Positions 15,879 to 23,583 of a stretch of DNA of 64,000 nucleotides are shown piece after piece; positions within the stretch are counted from its first letter, which is position 1, and each line of letters begins with the position of its first letter. The notes beneath the pieces are model-generated. The model worked only from the letters and a program-made list of their open reading frames with translations, was not told where the DNA came from and made no database searches. This DNA comes from Streptomyces gilvus (GTDB lineage: Bacteria > Actinomycetota > Actinomycetes > Streptomycetales > Streptomycetaceae): the NCBI RefSeq assembly GCF_022513565.1, contig NZ_JAKWBE010000018.1:1-64000 (forward strand). The letters are read 5' to 3'. A program made the translations under genes and the position numbers.

Positions 15879-16970
15879 GTGGGTTCAGCGGGGAGGACGT
15901 CTGCGGTCGGTCCCGGGGAGGACGGCGACGGACGAAACGTTTCGGACGCGACGGGCGCCGTGGTGCTCGGCGCCTGTGCCGTCTGGTCGCTGATCACGGC
16001 GACGGTGCATGAGGGACGCCCCGAGGGCGTACTGCTCGCGGTGCTGGCCGTGGCCGCCGGCTATTCCGCGGGCCGCATCTGCGGGGCGCTGCTGCCGGTC
16101 GCCGCGCCGTGCACGGGGGCGCTGGCGGGGCTCGGCCTGGCCGTCGCGGTACCGCGGCTCGCGCCGGGGCCGCAGATCGACGGGCCGCTGGGGCACGCGG
16201 GAGCCACCGCCGCCCTGCTGACCCTCTGTGCCGGTGGGGCGTGCTGTGCCGCCTGGGCCGCCGAGGCGCCGGGGCTGCGGTACGCGCTGGGCGCGCTGGC
16301 GGCCGGGATCACGGTGGCCGCGGCGGCGCTCGGCTCGACCAGCGGGTTCGTGGCCTGTGCCGCCGTACTGCTGTGCTCGCTCGCGGCGGGCCGGATGACC
16401 AGACGCGGCCTGGGACTGGCGGGCCTCGCCGGGGCGGCGGCCGTGGTGGGCGGGATGACCTGGGCGGTCGCCGGCAACCGGCTGCCCGCCGGACTCACCG
16501 CGTCCCTGGCCGGCGGCCTCACCGAGCACCGCGTGCAGCTGTGGCGGGACGCCCTGCGTCTGGCACGCTGCAACGCCGCCGTGGGCGTGGGGCCGGGCCG
16601 CTTCGGTGAGCTGAGCTCGACCGCCACCCGCACGCTGGTCCCGGACGGCAAGCCGCACTCGGCGCTGCTGCAGCAGGCGGCGGAACAGGGAGTGGTCGGG
16701 GTGGGGCTGCTGGCGGCGGCGTTCGGCTGGGTGCTGTACACGCTGTGGCGCTCTCCGCGCCCGACGCCCGTCGTGCTCACCGCGGGCGCGGCCCTGACGG
16801 CGCTCGCGGCGATCGCCGCCATCGGCAACGCGCTGAGCTTCACCGCCGTGTCGGTGGGCGCGGGCCTGCTGGCGGGCCTGGCCACCGCCCGCCCACTGGC
16901 CGACACGTCACCGCGGCAGGAGACGGACGTACGACCACGGGACGACCGACTGACGCCGGGAGGTCCCTGA
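15879..16970 (+). CDS. O-antigen ligase/polymerase-like membrane protein
   Basis: About 363 residues, with ten or so hydrophobic segments. Between segments lies EHRVQLWRDALRLA...GVGPGRFGE...KPHSALLQQAAEQGVVGVGLL, which matches the pattern of the Wzy_C/O-antigen ligase family (R..W..A......GVGPG.F, then an H residue in an exposed loop and a EQG.VG helix). Such enzymes join or polymerise lipid-linked glycans at the membrane exterior. The start codon is uncertain: GTG 15879 gives the longest form, but the first 30 residues are not conserved-looking and a later start is possible. It is convergent with the PH-like gene, 22 bp away. Substrate unknown. Confidence 0.65.
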   Translation: MGSAGRTSAVGPGEDGDGRNVSDATGAVVLGACAVWSLITATVHEGRPEGVLLAVLAVAAGYSAGRICGALLPVAAPCTGALAGLGLAVAVPRLAPGPQIDGPLGHAGATAALLTLCAGGACCAAWAAEAPGLRYALGALAAGITVAAAALGSTSGFVACAAVLLCSLAAGRMTRRGLGLAGLAGAAAVVGGMTWAVAGNRLPAGLTASLAGGLTEHRVQLWRDALRLARCNAAVGVGPGRFGELSSTATRTLVPDGKPHSALLQQAAEQGVVGVGLLAAAFGWVLYTLWRSPRPTPVVLTAGAALTALAAIAAIGNALSFTAVSVGAGLLAGLATARPLADTSPRQETDVRPRDDRLTPGGP

Positions 16971-16992
16971 GGGCTGGACTCGAGCCCCGGTC

Positions 16993-17535
16993 TCAGAGGG
17001 TCGTGCCGGGTGTGCTCGGGCGGAGGCGGTCACGGATGACGCGTACCGCCGTCTCGGCGTTGTCGACGGTGATGGTGAACGTGTGGCCGTCCCACAGGCG
17101 CAGCACCACACCCTCACCGCGCCGTACGACGACCGCGGTGCCCTTCTCCGGCCGCCAGCGGTAGCCCCAGCCGCCCCACTGGCGCGGGGTGACGTGCGGG
17201 GCGAACTCGGCGCCGGCCACATGGTCGAGGGGGATGCGGCGGCGCGGCACGCCGATGTGGCCGCAGCGCACCTCCAGGGACTCCTTGTCGAGCTTGAGGT
17301 CCACGTGCACGAAGGCGAGCGTGCCGAACATGACCAGCAGCCCGGCGGCGATGCAGCCGACCACGGACATCACCAGCGGGGCGATGCCGGAGTTCCAGGC
17401 GGAGTCGACGGCGAGTTCGACGCCCAGCGCCATGAAGGCCGCTCCGCCGAGCGCCAGCAGCCACTGGACCCGGTTGGTGGCGCGTCCGGTCCAGACGTCG
17501 GGGTGGGCGCTCTCGCCGTGGGGGTGGTCCCTCAT
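16993..17535 (-). CDS. PH-like (bPH2-type) membrane protein
   Basis: A 180-residue protein with two membrane helices near the N-terminus (VQWLLALGGAAFMALGVEL and APLVMSVVGCIAAGLLVMFG) followed by a beta-rich domain (LEVRCGHIGVPRRRIPLDHVAGAE ... WGYRWRPEKGTAVVVRRGEGVVLRL ... AETAVRVIRDRL) that resembles bacterial pleckstrin-homology-like DUF3093/PH domains. ATG 17535 is chosen; AAGGG lies just before it. The region 17536-17640 upstream carries no gene. Function unknown; probably a membrane-associated sensor or scaffold. Only the fold guess comes from pattern recognition. Confidence 0.72.
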   Translation of the reverse strand: MRDHPHGESAHPDVWTGRATNRVQWLLALGGAAFMALGVELAVDSAWNSGIAPLVMSVVGCIAAGLLVMFGTLAFVHVDLKLDKESLEVRCGHIGVPRRRIPLDHVAGAEFAPHVTPRQWGGWGYRWRPEKGTAVVVRRGEGVVLRLWDGHTFTITVDNAETAVRVIRDRLRPSTPGTTL

Positions 17536-17640
17536 ACCCTTGAGGTTACTCAGCTTTCGCTGCGCTGGTAGCGCGTCGCGGAGAGCGACTCGGCCGAGCG
17601 GACCACTGTCCACCGAGGGCGTCGGCACGGTGACAGGCGG

Positions 17641-18426
17641 TCACCGCGCGGGGCTGACCGCCTGCAGGACGCGGCCTTCGTCATAGGAGAGAGCGGCGGC
17701 GGGCAGGGCGCCCTCGCGTCCGCTGAGCAGCACCGTCAGGGTGCCGGTGGCGGGGGCCTCGGGCAGGGGCTGGGCGCCGAGGCGGCGCAGGGCCTGCGCG
17801 GCCACGGCGCCCGCCGAGCCGTGCAGGACGAGGGGCGGGTTTCCGGGCCTCTGGACGGCGGCGCGGATGCGCTCGTCGACGAGTTCGTAGTGGGTGCAGC
17901 CGAGGACGACGGTCGTCACGTCCTCGGGAGTCAGGGCGGCGGCCGCGGTGACGGCGGCGTCGATGGCCGCCTCGTCGGCGTGCTCCACGGCCTCGGCGAG
18001 CCCGTGGCAGGGCACCTCGGTGACGGTCACCCCGCCGGCGAACTCGGCGATCAGGTTGCGCTGGTAGGGGCTGCCGGTGGTGGCCGGGGTCGCCCAGATC
18101 GCGAGCGGACCGCCGCCCGCCGCGGCTGGCTTGATCGCCGGGACGGTGCCGATGACGGGCAGCCCCGGCTCCAGACGCGCACGCAGGGACGGCAGCGCGT
18201 GGACGGTGGCGGTGTTGCAGCCGACGATCAGCGCCTCGGGCCGGTGCGCCGCGGCGGCCTCGGCGACGGCCAGGGCACGCTCGGTCAGGTCCTCGGGCGT
18301 GCGGGGTCCCCAGGGCATTCCGTCGGGGTCGAGGGAGAGCACGAGATCGGCGTCGGGGCGCAGACGCCGTACCGCGGCGGTGGCCGCCAGCAGACCGATT
18401 CCGGAGTCCATGAGCGCGATCTTCAC
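17641..18426 (-). CDS. Glutamate/aspartate racemase family protein
   Basis: A 261-residue enzyme of the Asp/Glu racemase superfamily, which interconverts L- and D-glutamate (cell-wall precursor) or related acids by a two-cysteine mechanism. The motifs DSGIG (residues 7-11), GCNTATVHALP (first Cys) and LGCTHYEL (second Cys) are intact, so it should be active. It starts at GTG 18426. It is not next to the rph/rdgB genes that usually accompany murI in actinobacteria, so it is likely a second copy or a related racemase. It is divergent from an HpnB-like glycosyltransferase with 57 bp between starts. Confidence 0.85.
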   Translation of the reverse strand: MKIALMDSGIGLLAATAAVRRLRPDADLVLSLDPDGMPWGPRTPEDLTERALAVAEAAAAHRPEALIVGCNTATVHALPSLRARLEPGLPVIGTVPAIKPAAAGGGPLAIWATPATTGSPYQRNLIAEFAGGVTVTEVPCHGLAEAVEHADEAAIDAAVTAAAALTPEDVTTVVLGCTHYELVDERIRAAVQRPGNPPLVLHGSAGAVAAQALRRLGAQPLPEAPATGTLTVLLSGREGALPAAALSYDEGRVLQAVSPAR

Positions 18427-18483
18427 CCGGCCACGATAGACGATGGGGCCTTGCCGGCCGGTCGAGTGGGGCAGACTGCGCGG

Positions 18484-19659
18484 GTGAGCGCCATCGCGTG
18501 GACCGCCGCCGTCTCCCTCGCCGCCTGGCTGTGGCTGCTGCTCTGCCAGGGCTGGTTCTGGCGCACGGACGTCGGACTGCCGCGCCGGGAGGACCCCGGC
18601 GACTGGCCGCCGGTGTGCGTCGTCGTGCCCGCGCGCGACGAGGCCGCCGTACTGGCCGAGAGCCTGCCCTCGCTGCTCGCGCAGGACTATCCGGGGCGGG
18701 CCGAGGTCTTCCTCGTCGACGACGGCAGCTCCGACGGCACCGGGGAGTTGGCCCGCGAACTCGCGCGCGAGCACGGCGGGTTGCCCCTGACCGTCGACTC
18801 CCCCGGTGAACCGCCGGCCGGCTGGACGGGCAAGCTCTGGGCGGTACGGCACGGGATCGGACTGGCACGCGCGCGTGGGCCCGAGTATCTGCTGCTGACC
18901 GACGCGGACATCGCCCACGCGCCGGACAGCCTGCGGGAGTTGGTCGCGGCGGCCCGCACCGGCGGCTTCGACATGGTGTCGCAGATGGCCCGGCTGCGGG
19001 TGGACAGCCTGTGGGAGCGGCTCGTGGTGCCGGCGTTCGTCTACTTCTTCGCGCAGCTCTACCCGTTCCGCCGGATCGGCAGGAAGGGGTCACGGACGGC
19101 GGCCGCGGCGGGCGGCTGCGTCCTGCTGCGCGCCGAGACCGTCGAGCGGGCGCGCGTCCCGGACGCCATCCGGCACGCCGTCATCGACGACGTCGCGCTC
19201 GCGCGGGCCGTCAAGGGCGGCGGCGGGCACATCTGGCTGGGGCTGGCCGAGAAGGTCGACAGCGTGCGCCCCTACCCACGCCTGCACGACCTGTGGCGCA
19301 TGGTCTCCCGCAGCGCGTACGCACAACTGCGGCACAATCCGCTGCTGCTGCTCGGCACGGTCCTCGGACTGCTCCTGGTGTATCTGGTGCCGCCGCTGTC
19401 CCTGATCGCGGGCCTGGCGACGGGAGACGCCAGGGCGGCCGTCGTGGGCGGCCTGGCATGGCTGGTGATGACGGGCACGTACCTCCCGATGCTCCGCCAC
19501 TACGACCAGCCGCCCTGGCTCGCCCCCCTCCTGCCGTTCACCGCGTTCCTCTACCTGCTGATGACGGTCGACTCGGCGGTGCAGCACTACCGGGGCCGCG
19601 GCGCGGCCTGGAAGGGCCGCACCTACACCCGCCCGGACGCGCTGCCCGACAAGGGCTGA
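18484..19659 (+). CDS. HpnB-like family 2 glycosyltransferase
   Basis: A 391-residue membrane glycosyltransferase. After an N-terminal helix, the GT2 domain shows CVVVPARDEAAVLAESLPSLLAQDYPG, the nucleotide-sugar site VDDGSSDGT, and TDADIAHAP (DxD). The C-terminal part has three or four membrane helices. The combination resembles HpnB, named from hopanoid gene clusters. Here no hopanoid genes are nearby, so the acceptor may be a different lipid. It starts at GTG 18484, after GACTGCGCGG without a strong ribosome site, and its stop is 4 bp from the convergent TerD gene. Confidence 0.82.
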   Translation: MSAIAWTAAVSLAAWLWLLLCQGWFWRTDVGLPRREDPGDWPPVCVVVPARDEAAVLAESLPSLLAQDYPGRAEVFLVDDGSSDGTGELARELAREHGGLPLTVDSPGEPPAGWTGKLWAVRHGIGLARARGPEYLLLTDADIAHAPDSLRELVAAARTGGFDMVSQMARLRVDSLWERLVVPAFVYFFAQLYPFRRIGRKGSRTAAAAGGCVLLRAETVERARVPDAIRHAVIDDVALARAVKGGGGHIWLGLAEKVDSVRPYPRLHDLWRMVSRSAYAQLRHNPLLLLGTVLGLLLVYLVPPLSLIAGLATGDARAAVVGGLAWLVMTGTYLPMLRHYDQPPWLAPLLPFTAFLYLLMTVDSAVQHYRGRGAAWKGRTYTRPDALPDKG

Positions 19660-19663
19660 ACCG

Positions 19664-21013
19664 CTACTTGCGGCCGGGAGTCCAGTTCATGCCCCAGCCG
19701 TACGCGTGGTCGATGGTCCGCTGCGGGCTGACACCGCGCTCGGGCACCAGGTAGCGGGCCTCGCGCTGGACGACCAGGTCGCTTCCGGTGTTGGTGATCA
19801 GGGCGAGGGCGCAGACGGTGGAAGGGACCGTGCACTCGTCCAGCGAGAAGTCGATGGGGGCACCGAACTGCGGCTGGAGGGTGACCGTGGCGTGCAGGTC
19901 GGCGAAGGAACGCGCGCCCTCGTAGATCGTCACGAAGACGAGGATCCGCCGGAAGTCCTGCTTGTGGTCTAGGTTGACGGTGAGGTTCTCACCGCTCTCG
20001 ACGGCACCGGTGCGGTCGTCGCCGTCGAGATGGATGTACGGCGGGCGGTGCAGCGAGCCGAAGGCGTTGCCCAGTGCCTGGACGACTCCCTTGCTGCCGT
20101 CGGTGAGTTCGTACAGGGCGCACAGGTCCAGGTCGAGGTCGGCGTGCATGGCGACCGCGCGGCCCCGCTTGCTGCCCCAGCCCGAGAACTGCTTGCGCAC
20201 CTGCCAGTTGAGGTTCACCCGCATCGCGCCGGAGGTGCCGCCCTGCTTGGCGAGGGAGACGGCGGGTGCCGCCTTGGTGAGCGTGACCTTGGACAGACGG
20301 ACCGGCGCGGTGGGCGGGGCCGGGGGCTGCACGGGAGCCGGGGGCCCGACCGGGGGCGCCAGGGGAACGGGCGGGCCGGAGGGGGGCGGCACGGGTACGG
20401 GCGGGCCGGAGGGGGGCGCCATCGTCACGGGTGGGGCGACGGGCGGCTGCATGGTCACCGGGGGTGCCGGCGTGGGGGCCGCGTGCTGGGGTTCGTCCAC
20501 CGTGATGCCGAAGTCCGTCGCGAGTCCTTCGAGGCCGCTGCTGTAGCCCTGGCCGACCGCGCGGAACTTCCAGGCGCCGTTGCGGCGGTAGAACTCCCCG
20601 AGCACGAAAGCGGTTTCGACGGTGGCGCCGTCGCTGTCGAAGCGGGCGGCCACGGTGTTCCGCGCCGCGTCGCGGACCTCGATGTACAGGCCCGGGACCT
20701 GCCCGAAGGTGCCGCCGTCCGCGGAGGCGGCGAGCACGATGGTCTCGATCGCGGGCTCCACGCGCGCGAGGTCGACGAGAAGGGTGTCGTTGACGCGGCC
20801 GCCGGCGTCCCGCTTGCCCTCGTGCCGCACCGCGCCGGAGGAGTGCACGGGCTGGTTGTAGAAGACGAAGTCGCCGTCGGAGCGGACCTTTCCGCCCACG
20901 AGCAGCAGCGCCGAGGAGTCCGCGTCGGGCACGCCCGGGCCGGAGCGCCAGCCCAGTTCCACCCGCAGCGCCGTCTGCGGCACCGGTGTGTTCGAGCCTT
21001 TCGACATCGACAT
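19664..21013 (-). CDS. Double TerD-domain protein with proline-rich linker
   Basis: A 449-residue protein of the TerD (tellurium/chemical stress) family. The first domain (about 1-180) has the TerD pattern [10 protein letters not shown]...ADSSALLLV...[11 protein letters not shown]...VDLARVE...[22 protein letters not shown], including the calcium-binding DxDxxxL-type residues. A 60-residue linker of Pro/Ala/Gly/Val follows (about 185-245), then a second TerD-like domain (RVNLNWQV...[13 protein letters not shown]...[19 protein letters not shown]). ATG 21013 is preceded by GGGGGCGG. TerD proteins bind Ca2+ and act in stress responses and differentiation in Streptomyces. It faces away from DUF6643 across a 304-bp gap. 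Confidence 0.9.
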   Translation of the reverse strand: MSMSKGSNTPVPQTALRVELGWRSGPGVPDADSSALLLVGGKVRSDGDFVFYNQPVHSSGAVRHEGKRDAGGRVNDTLLVDLARVEPAIETIVLAASADGGTFGQVPGLYIEVRDAARNTVAARFDSDGATVETAFVLGEFYRRNGAWKFRAVGQGYSSGLEGLATDFGITVDEPQHAAPTPAPPVTMQPPVAPPVTMAPPSGPPVPVPPPSGPPVPLAPPVGPPAPVQPPAPPTAPVRLSKVTLTKAAPAVSLAKQGGTSGAMRVNLNWQVRKQFSGWGSKRGRAVAMHADLDLDLCALYELTDGSKGVVQALGNAFGSLHRPPYIHLDGDDRTGAVESGENLTVNLDHKQDFRRILVFVTIYEGARSFADLHATVTLQPQFGAPIDFSLDECTVPSTVCALALITNTGSDLVVQREARYLVPERGVSPQRTIDHAYGWGMNWTPGRK

Positions 21014-21317
21014 GTCCGCCCCCATCACGTGTCACCGCGCCAGTGCGGGTCCGGCGGCCGTTCGGCGCGCCTTTCGCACGACCTATTCGCACAACCTATT
21101 CCCCAGGACGGCGAAGTCCCATGAGGAGCACCGGGCGACATCGGACCGACCCGCCGGTAACCCGCCCGGAACATGGGCTTTACCGGATCAGAACCCTGTT
21201 CGCCGTCCTATTTTGCCGCCTTCGCTCGCATTGCGGCTCCCGAGTCACTGCGGACACGGAAAACAACCTTCTTATCGGTCTCCCCAACCAGCACATCGTG
21301 GGCTTAACTTATGTGCC
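21014..21317. promoter_or_regulatory. Divergent promoter region with tandem 13-mers
   Basis: This 304-bp gap separates the TerD gene and the DUF6643 gene, both transcribed outward. It is notably richer in A+T than its surroundings. TTCGCAC(G/A)ACCTA is repeated head to tail at 21073-21085 and 21086-21098, about 60 bp before the TerD start. An AT-rich TTAACTT lies 10 bp before the DUF6643 start, suggesting a very short leader. No further gene is seen. Confidence 0.5.
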
Positions 21318-21752
21318 ATGACCTCCCCCCGCTCCACTTACGGCGGTGGCTACTACTCCGCCTTCCCGGACACCCCGATCTACGACAAGCTCGTCGCCGA
21401 GCGGGGCACCCCGCAGATCGCCCCGATCCGGGTCCCCGCCGCCTACGACATGCCCGGCAGCAGCCTGCCCGCGCTGCCGTCGGCCCTGCCCGCCCTTCCG
21501 GCGGGCCCCTCCCAGCCCTCCTACGGCTACCCGCAGGCGCAGCAGCCTTCTCCGCTGCAGCAGGCGCCCGCCGCGTACATCCCGCAGCAGGCCACGGCTC
21601 CGAGGGGCTACCCCGGCCCCCAGCAGCAGCAGCCGATGCGTCCGATGACGGGCGGCGCCGGTTACGAGGCGATGCGTCCGGCCGCTCCGCGGCCCGCCGC
21701 TGCCCCGTACCAGGACCCGTACAACAACCAGCAGCAGTACCGGGGCTACTGA
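21318..21752 (+). CDS. DUF6643-type proline/glutamine-rich protein
   Basis: A 144-residue protein starting at ATG 21318. The N-terminus MTSPRSTYGGGYYSAFPDTPIYDKLVAERGTPQIAPIRVP is well ordered; the rest is low complexity (Pro, Gln, Ala, Tyr) and should be disordered. This layout matches the DUF6643 family of Streptomyces. No signal peptide or membrane segment is seen. Function is unknown. The short distance between an AT-rich putative -10 and the start suggests a leaderless or near-leaderless transcript. The MOSC gene follows 43 bp later and may be in the same unit. Confidence 0.8.
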   Translation: MTSPRSTYGGGYYSAFPDTPIYDKLVAERGTPQIAPIRVPAAYDMPGSSLPALPSALPALPAGPSQPSYGYPQAQQPSPLQQAPAAYIPQQATAPRGYPGPQQQQPMRPMTGGAGYEAMRPAAPRPAAAPYQDPYNNQQQYRGY

Positions 21753-21795
21753 GCCGTCCTGCCGGGCCGCCCACGCGGCCTGGCACGATGGCCGC

Positions 21796-22623
21796 ATGGG
21801 GAACACGCTGCTGCACTCGATTCACGTCCATCCGGTCAAGGCGTTCCGGGCCGTCGCGGCCCGGGAGGCCGTCGTGGAGCCCTGGGGGCTGGCCGGGGAC
21901 CGGCGCTGGACCCTGGTCGACGACGGGGGAAAGGTCGTCACACAGCGTCAGCAGCCGCGCCTCGCACTGGCCGCCGCCGAGCTCCTGCCCGGCGGCGGCA
22001 TCCGTGTCTCCGCGCCCGGGACGGATCCGCTGACCGTGCCGGTCCCCCGCCCGGCCGGCACGATCCCGGTGGAGATCTTCGGTGAGAAGGTCGAGGGCGT
22101 ACCGGCCGAGGATCCGGCCGCACACGCGTGGTGCAGCGCGTACCTCGGCGCCGGTACGCGTCTGGTGCACATGGACGATCCGGCCACGCGCCGGCCCGTG
22201 GATCCCGACTACGCGCTGCCGGGTGAGACCGTCACCTTCGCCGACGGTTTCCCGCTGCTGCTCACCTCGGACGCCTCCCTCGACGCCCTCAACTCCCTGA
22301 TCGCGCAAGGCGCCCACCCGGCCGAGGGACCGTTGCCCATGAGCCGTTTCCGGCCGAACGTGGTCGTGACGGGCGCCCCCGCCTGGGCCGAGGACGGCTG
22401 GCGGCGCATCGCCATCGGCGAGGTCGCCTTCCGTGTCGCCAAGCTGTGCGGGCGCTGCGTGGTGACCACCACCGACCAGGACACCGCCGTACGCGGCAGG
22501 GAGCCCTTGCGCACGCTCGGGCGGCACCGGCACATCGACGGCAAGCTGGCCTTCGGGCAGAACCTCGTGCCCCTCTCCCGCGGCACGATCCGGGTAGGCG
22601 ACCCGGTCACGGTCCTGGAGTAG
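21796..22623 (+). CDS. MOSC-domain protein with N-terminal beta-barrel
   Basis: A 275-residue protein with a MOSC N-terminal beta-barrel (residues 1-120: HSIHVHPVKAFRAVAAREAVVEPWGLAGDRRW) and a MOSC domain (about 140-275). The conserved cysteine expected to bind sulfur or the molybdenum cofactor is in KLCGRCVVTTTD, and the RFRPNVVV strand is typical. Members resemble YcbX and mARC, which reduce N-hydroxylated compounds with molybdenum cofactor. ATG 21796 is used. It follows DUF6643 by 43 bp. Confidence 0.9.
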   Translation: MGNTLLHSIHVHPVKAFRAVAAREAVVEPWGLAGDRRWTLVDDGGKVVTQRQQPRLALAAAELLPGGGIRVSAPGTDPLTVPVPRPAGTIPVEIFGEKVEGVPAEDPAAHAWCSAYLGAGTRLVHMDDPATRRPVDPDYALPGETVTFADGFPLLLTSDASLDALNSLIAQGAHPAEGPLPMSRFRPNVVVTGAPAWAEDGWRRIAIGEVAFRVAKLCGRCVVTTTDQDTAVRGREPLRTLGRHRHIDGKLAFGQNLVPLSRGTIRVGDPVTVLE

Positions 22624-22639
22624 AGGCCGTCGCTCCTGC

Positions 22640-22670
22640 AGTTGATGCCATCGGTTCTGGAGTTGATGCC
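22640..22670. repeat. Direct repeat AGTTGATGCC, 21-bp spacing
   Basis: AGTTGATGCC occurs at 22640-22649 and 22661-22670, exactly two helical turns apart, just after the MOSC stop and about 200 bp before the next gene. It could be a protein-binding site or a leftover duplication. Confidence 0.25.
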
Positions 22671-22866
22671 GGTGTGTCCGCTCACGGAGAAAGATCCGGA
22701 CAGGGCGGATGATGCGGGAACCCCTGCCGGGGAGCGGGCGTTGGGCTGTTCGTGAGAAGTTCATGAGAGGCCCCGGTCGCAGGTGATTTCCCTCTCTCTT
22801 TGACCGGGACTCAAGGTGAACGCCTCCGCCGGGAGTTATCACGGAGCGGGAAGGGGGTGCGGCACG

Positions 22867-23472
22867 GTGCGAGCAATCCGGGGACTCTGGCGTTGGCGGC
22901 ACAATCCGTTGCGCCGCACGAGCGATCTGGTCGAGGCGTGGGTGGCTCTGGTGGCCCTGCTGCTGATCCTGGTCGCCGCGCCCGTGATCGGCTCGCTCGT
23001 CGGCGGTGTCGCCCAGGACGCCCTGCAGCGGGCCGCGAAGGACCAGCAGGCGGCCCGGCATCCGCTGACGGCCACCGTGGTGCGCAAGCTGGACAGTTCC
23101 GCGCTGGACAGCGATCCCGAGACCTCCTCGGGCAGGGACCTGCGCAGTCGCGTCCTCGCCGACTGGACGGCCCCGGACGGCACCGCCCGGCGGGGCGCCG
23201 CCCTCGCGGCCCTCACGTCGCCGCACCACGGCGACCACTTCCGCATATGGACCGACGCGCACGGCCGCATAGTGGCCCGCCCGCTGGACTCCGCGACGGC
23301 CACGACCCACGCGGTGCTGGCCGGGTTGGGCGCCGCCCTGCTGACCGCCGGAGCCGTCGAGGGCGGCCGCCGGATGATCGTCTGGCGCATGGTCCGCCGC
23401 CGTTACGCCCGTTGGGACCAGGCCTGGGACAAGGCGGGCCCGGACTGGGGCCGGACCGGCACCGGCAGCTGA
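22867..23472 (+). CDS. Rv1733c-like membrane protein
   Basis: A 201-residue protein with two membrane helices, near residues 25-48 (AWVALVALLLILVAAPVIGSLVGG) and near 150-168 (AVLAGLGAALLTAGAVEG), enclosing an extracytoplasmic domain. The N-terminal WRWRHNPLRRTSDLVEAWV and C-terminal RRRYARWDQAWDKAGPDW are the hallmarks of the Mycobacterium Rv1733c-like family. GTG 22867 is chosen, with AGGGGG upstream; an earlier in-frame start at 22816 is possible. Function unknown. It is followed at 111 bp by the beta-helix/AAA+ gene in the same direction. Confidence 0.8.
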   Translation: MRAIRGLWRWRHNPLRRTSDLVEAWVALVALLLILVAAPVIGSLVGGVAQDALQRAAKDQQAARHPLTATVVRKLDSSALDSDPETSSGRDLRSRVLADWTAPDGTARRGAALAALTSPHHGDHFRIWTDAHGRIVARPLDSATATTHAVLAGLGAALLTAGAVEGGRRMIVWRMVRRRYARWDQAWDKAGPDWGRTGTGS

Positions 23473-23583
23473 CGGCCTGACGGCTCTGGTCAACCCACCA
23501 CCCGCGCGCACGCTACGGTGGACCGGCCGAGCTTCTTCGGCAGCACAAACCCGCGTACGACGAGGTGGGGGCACGGCAACGCC

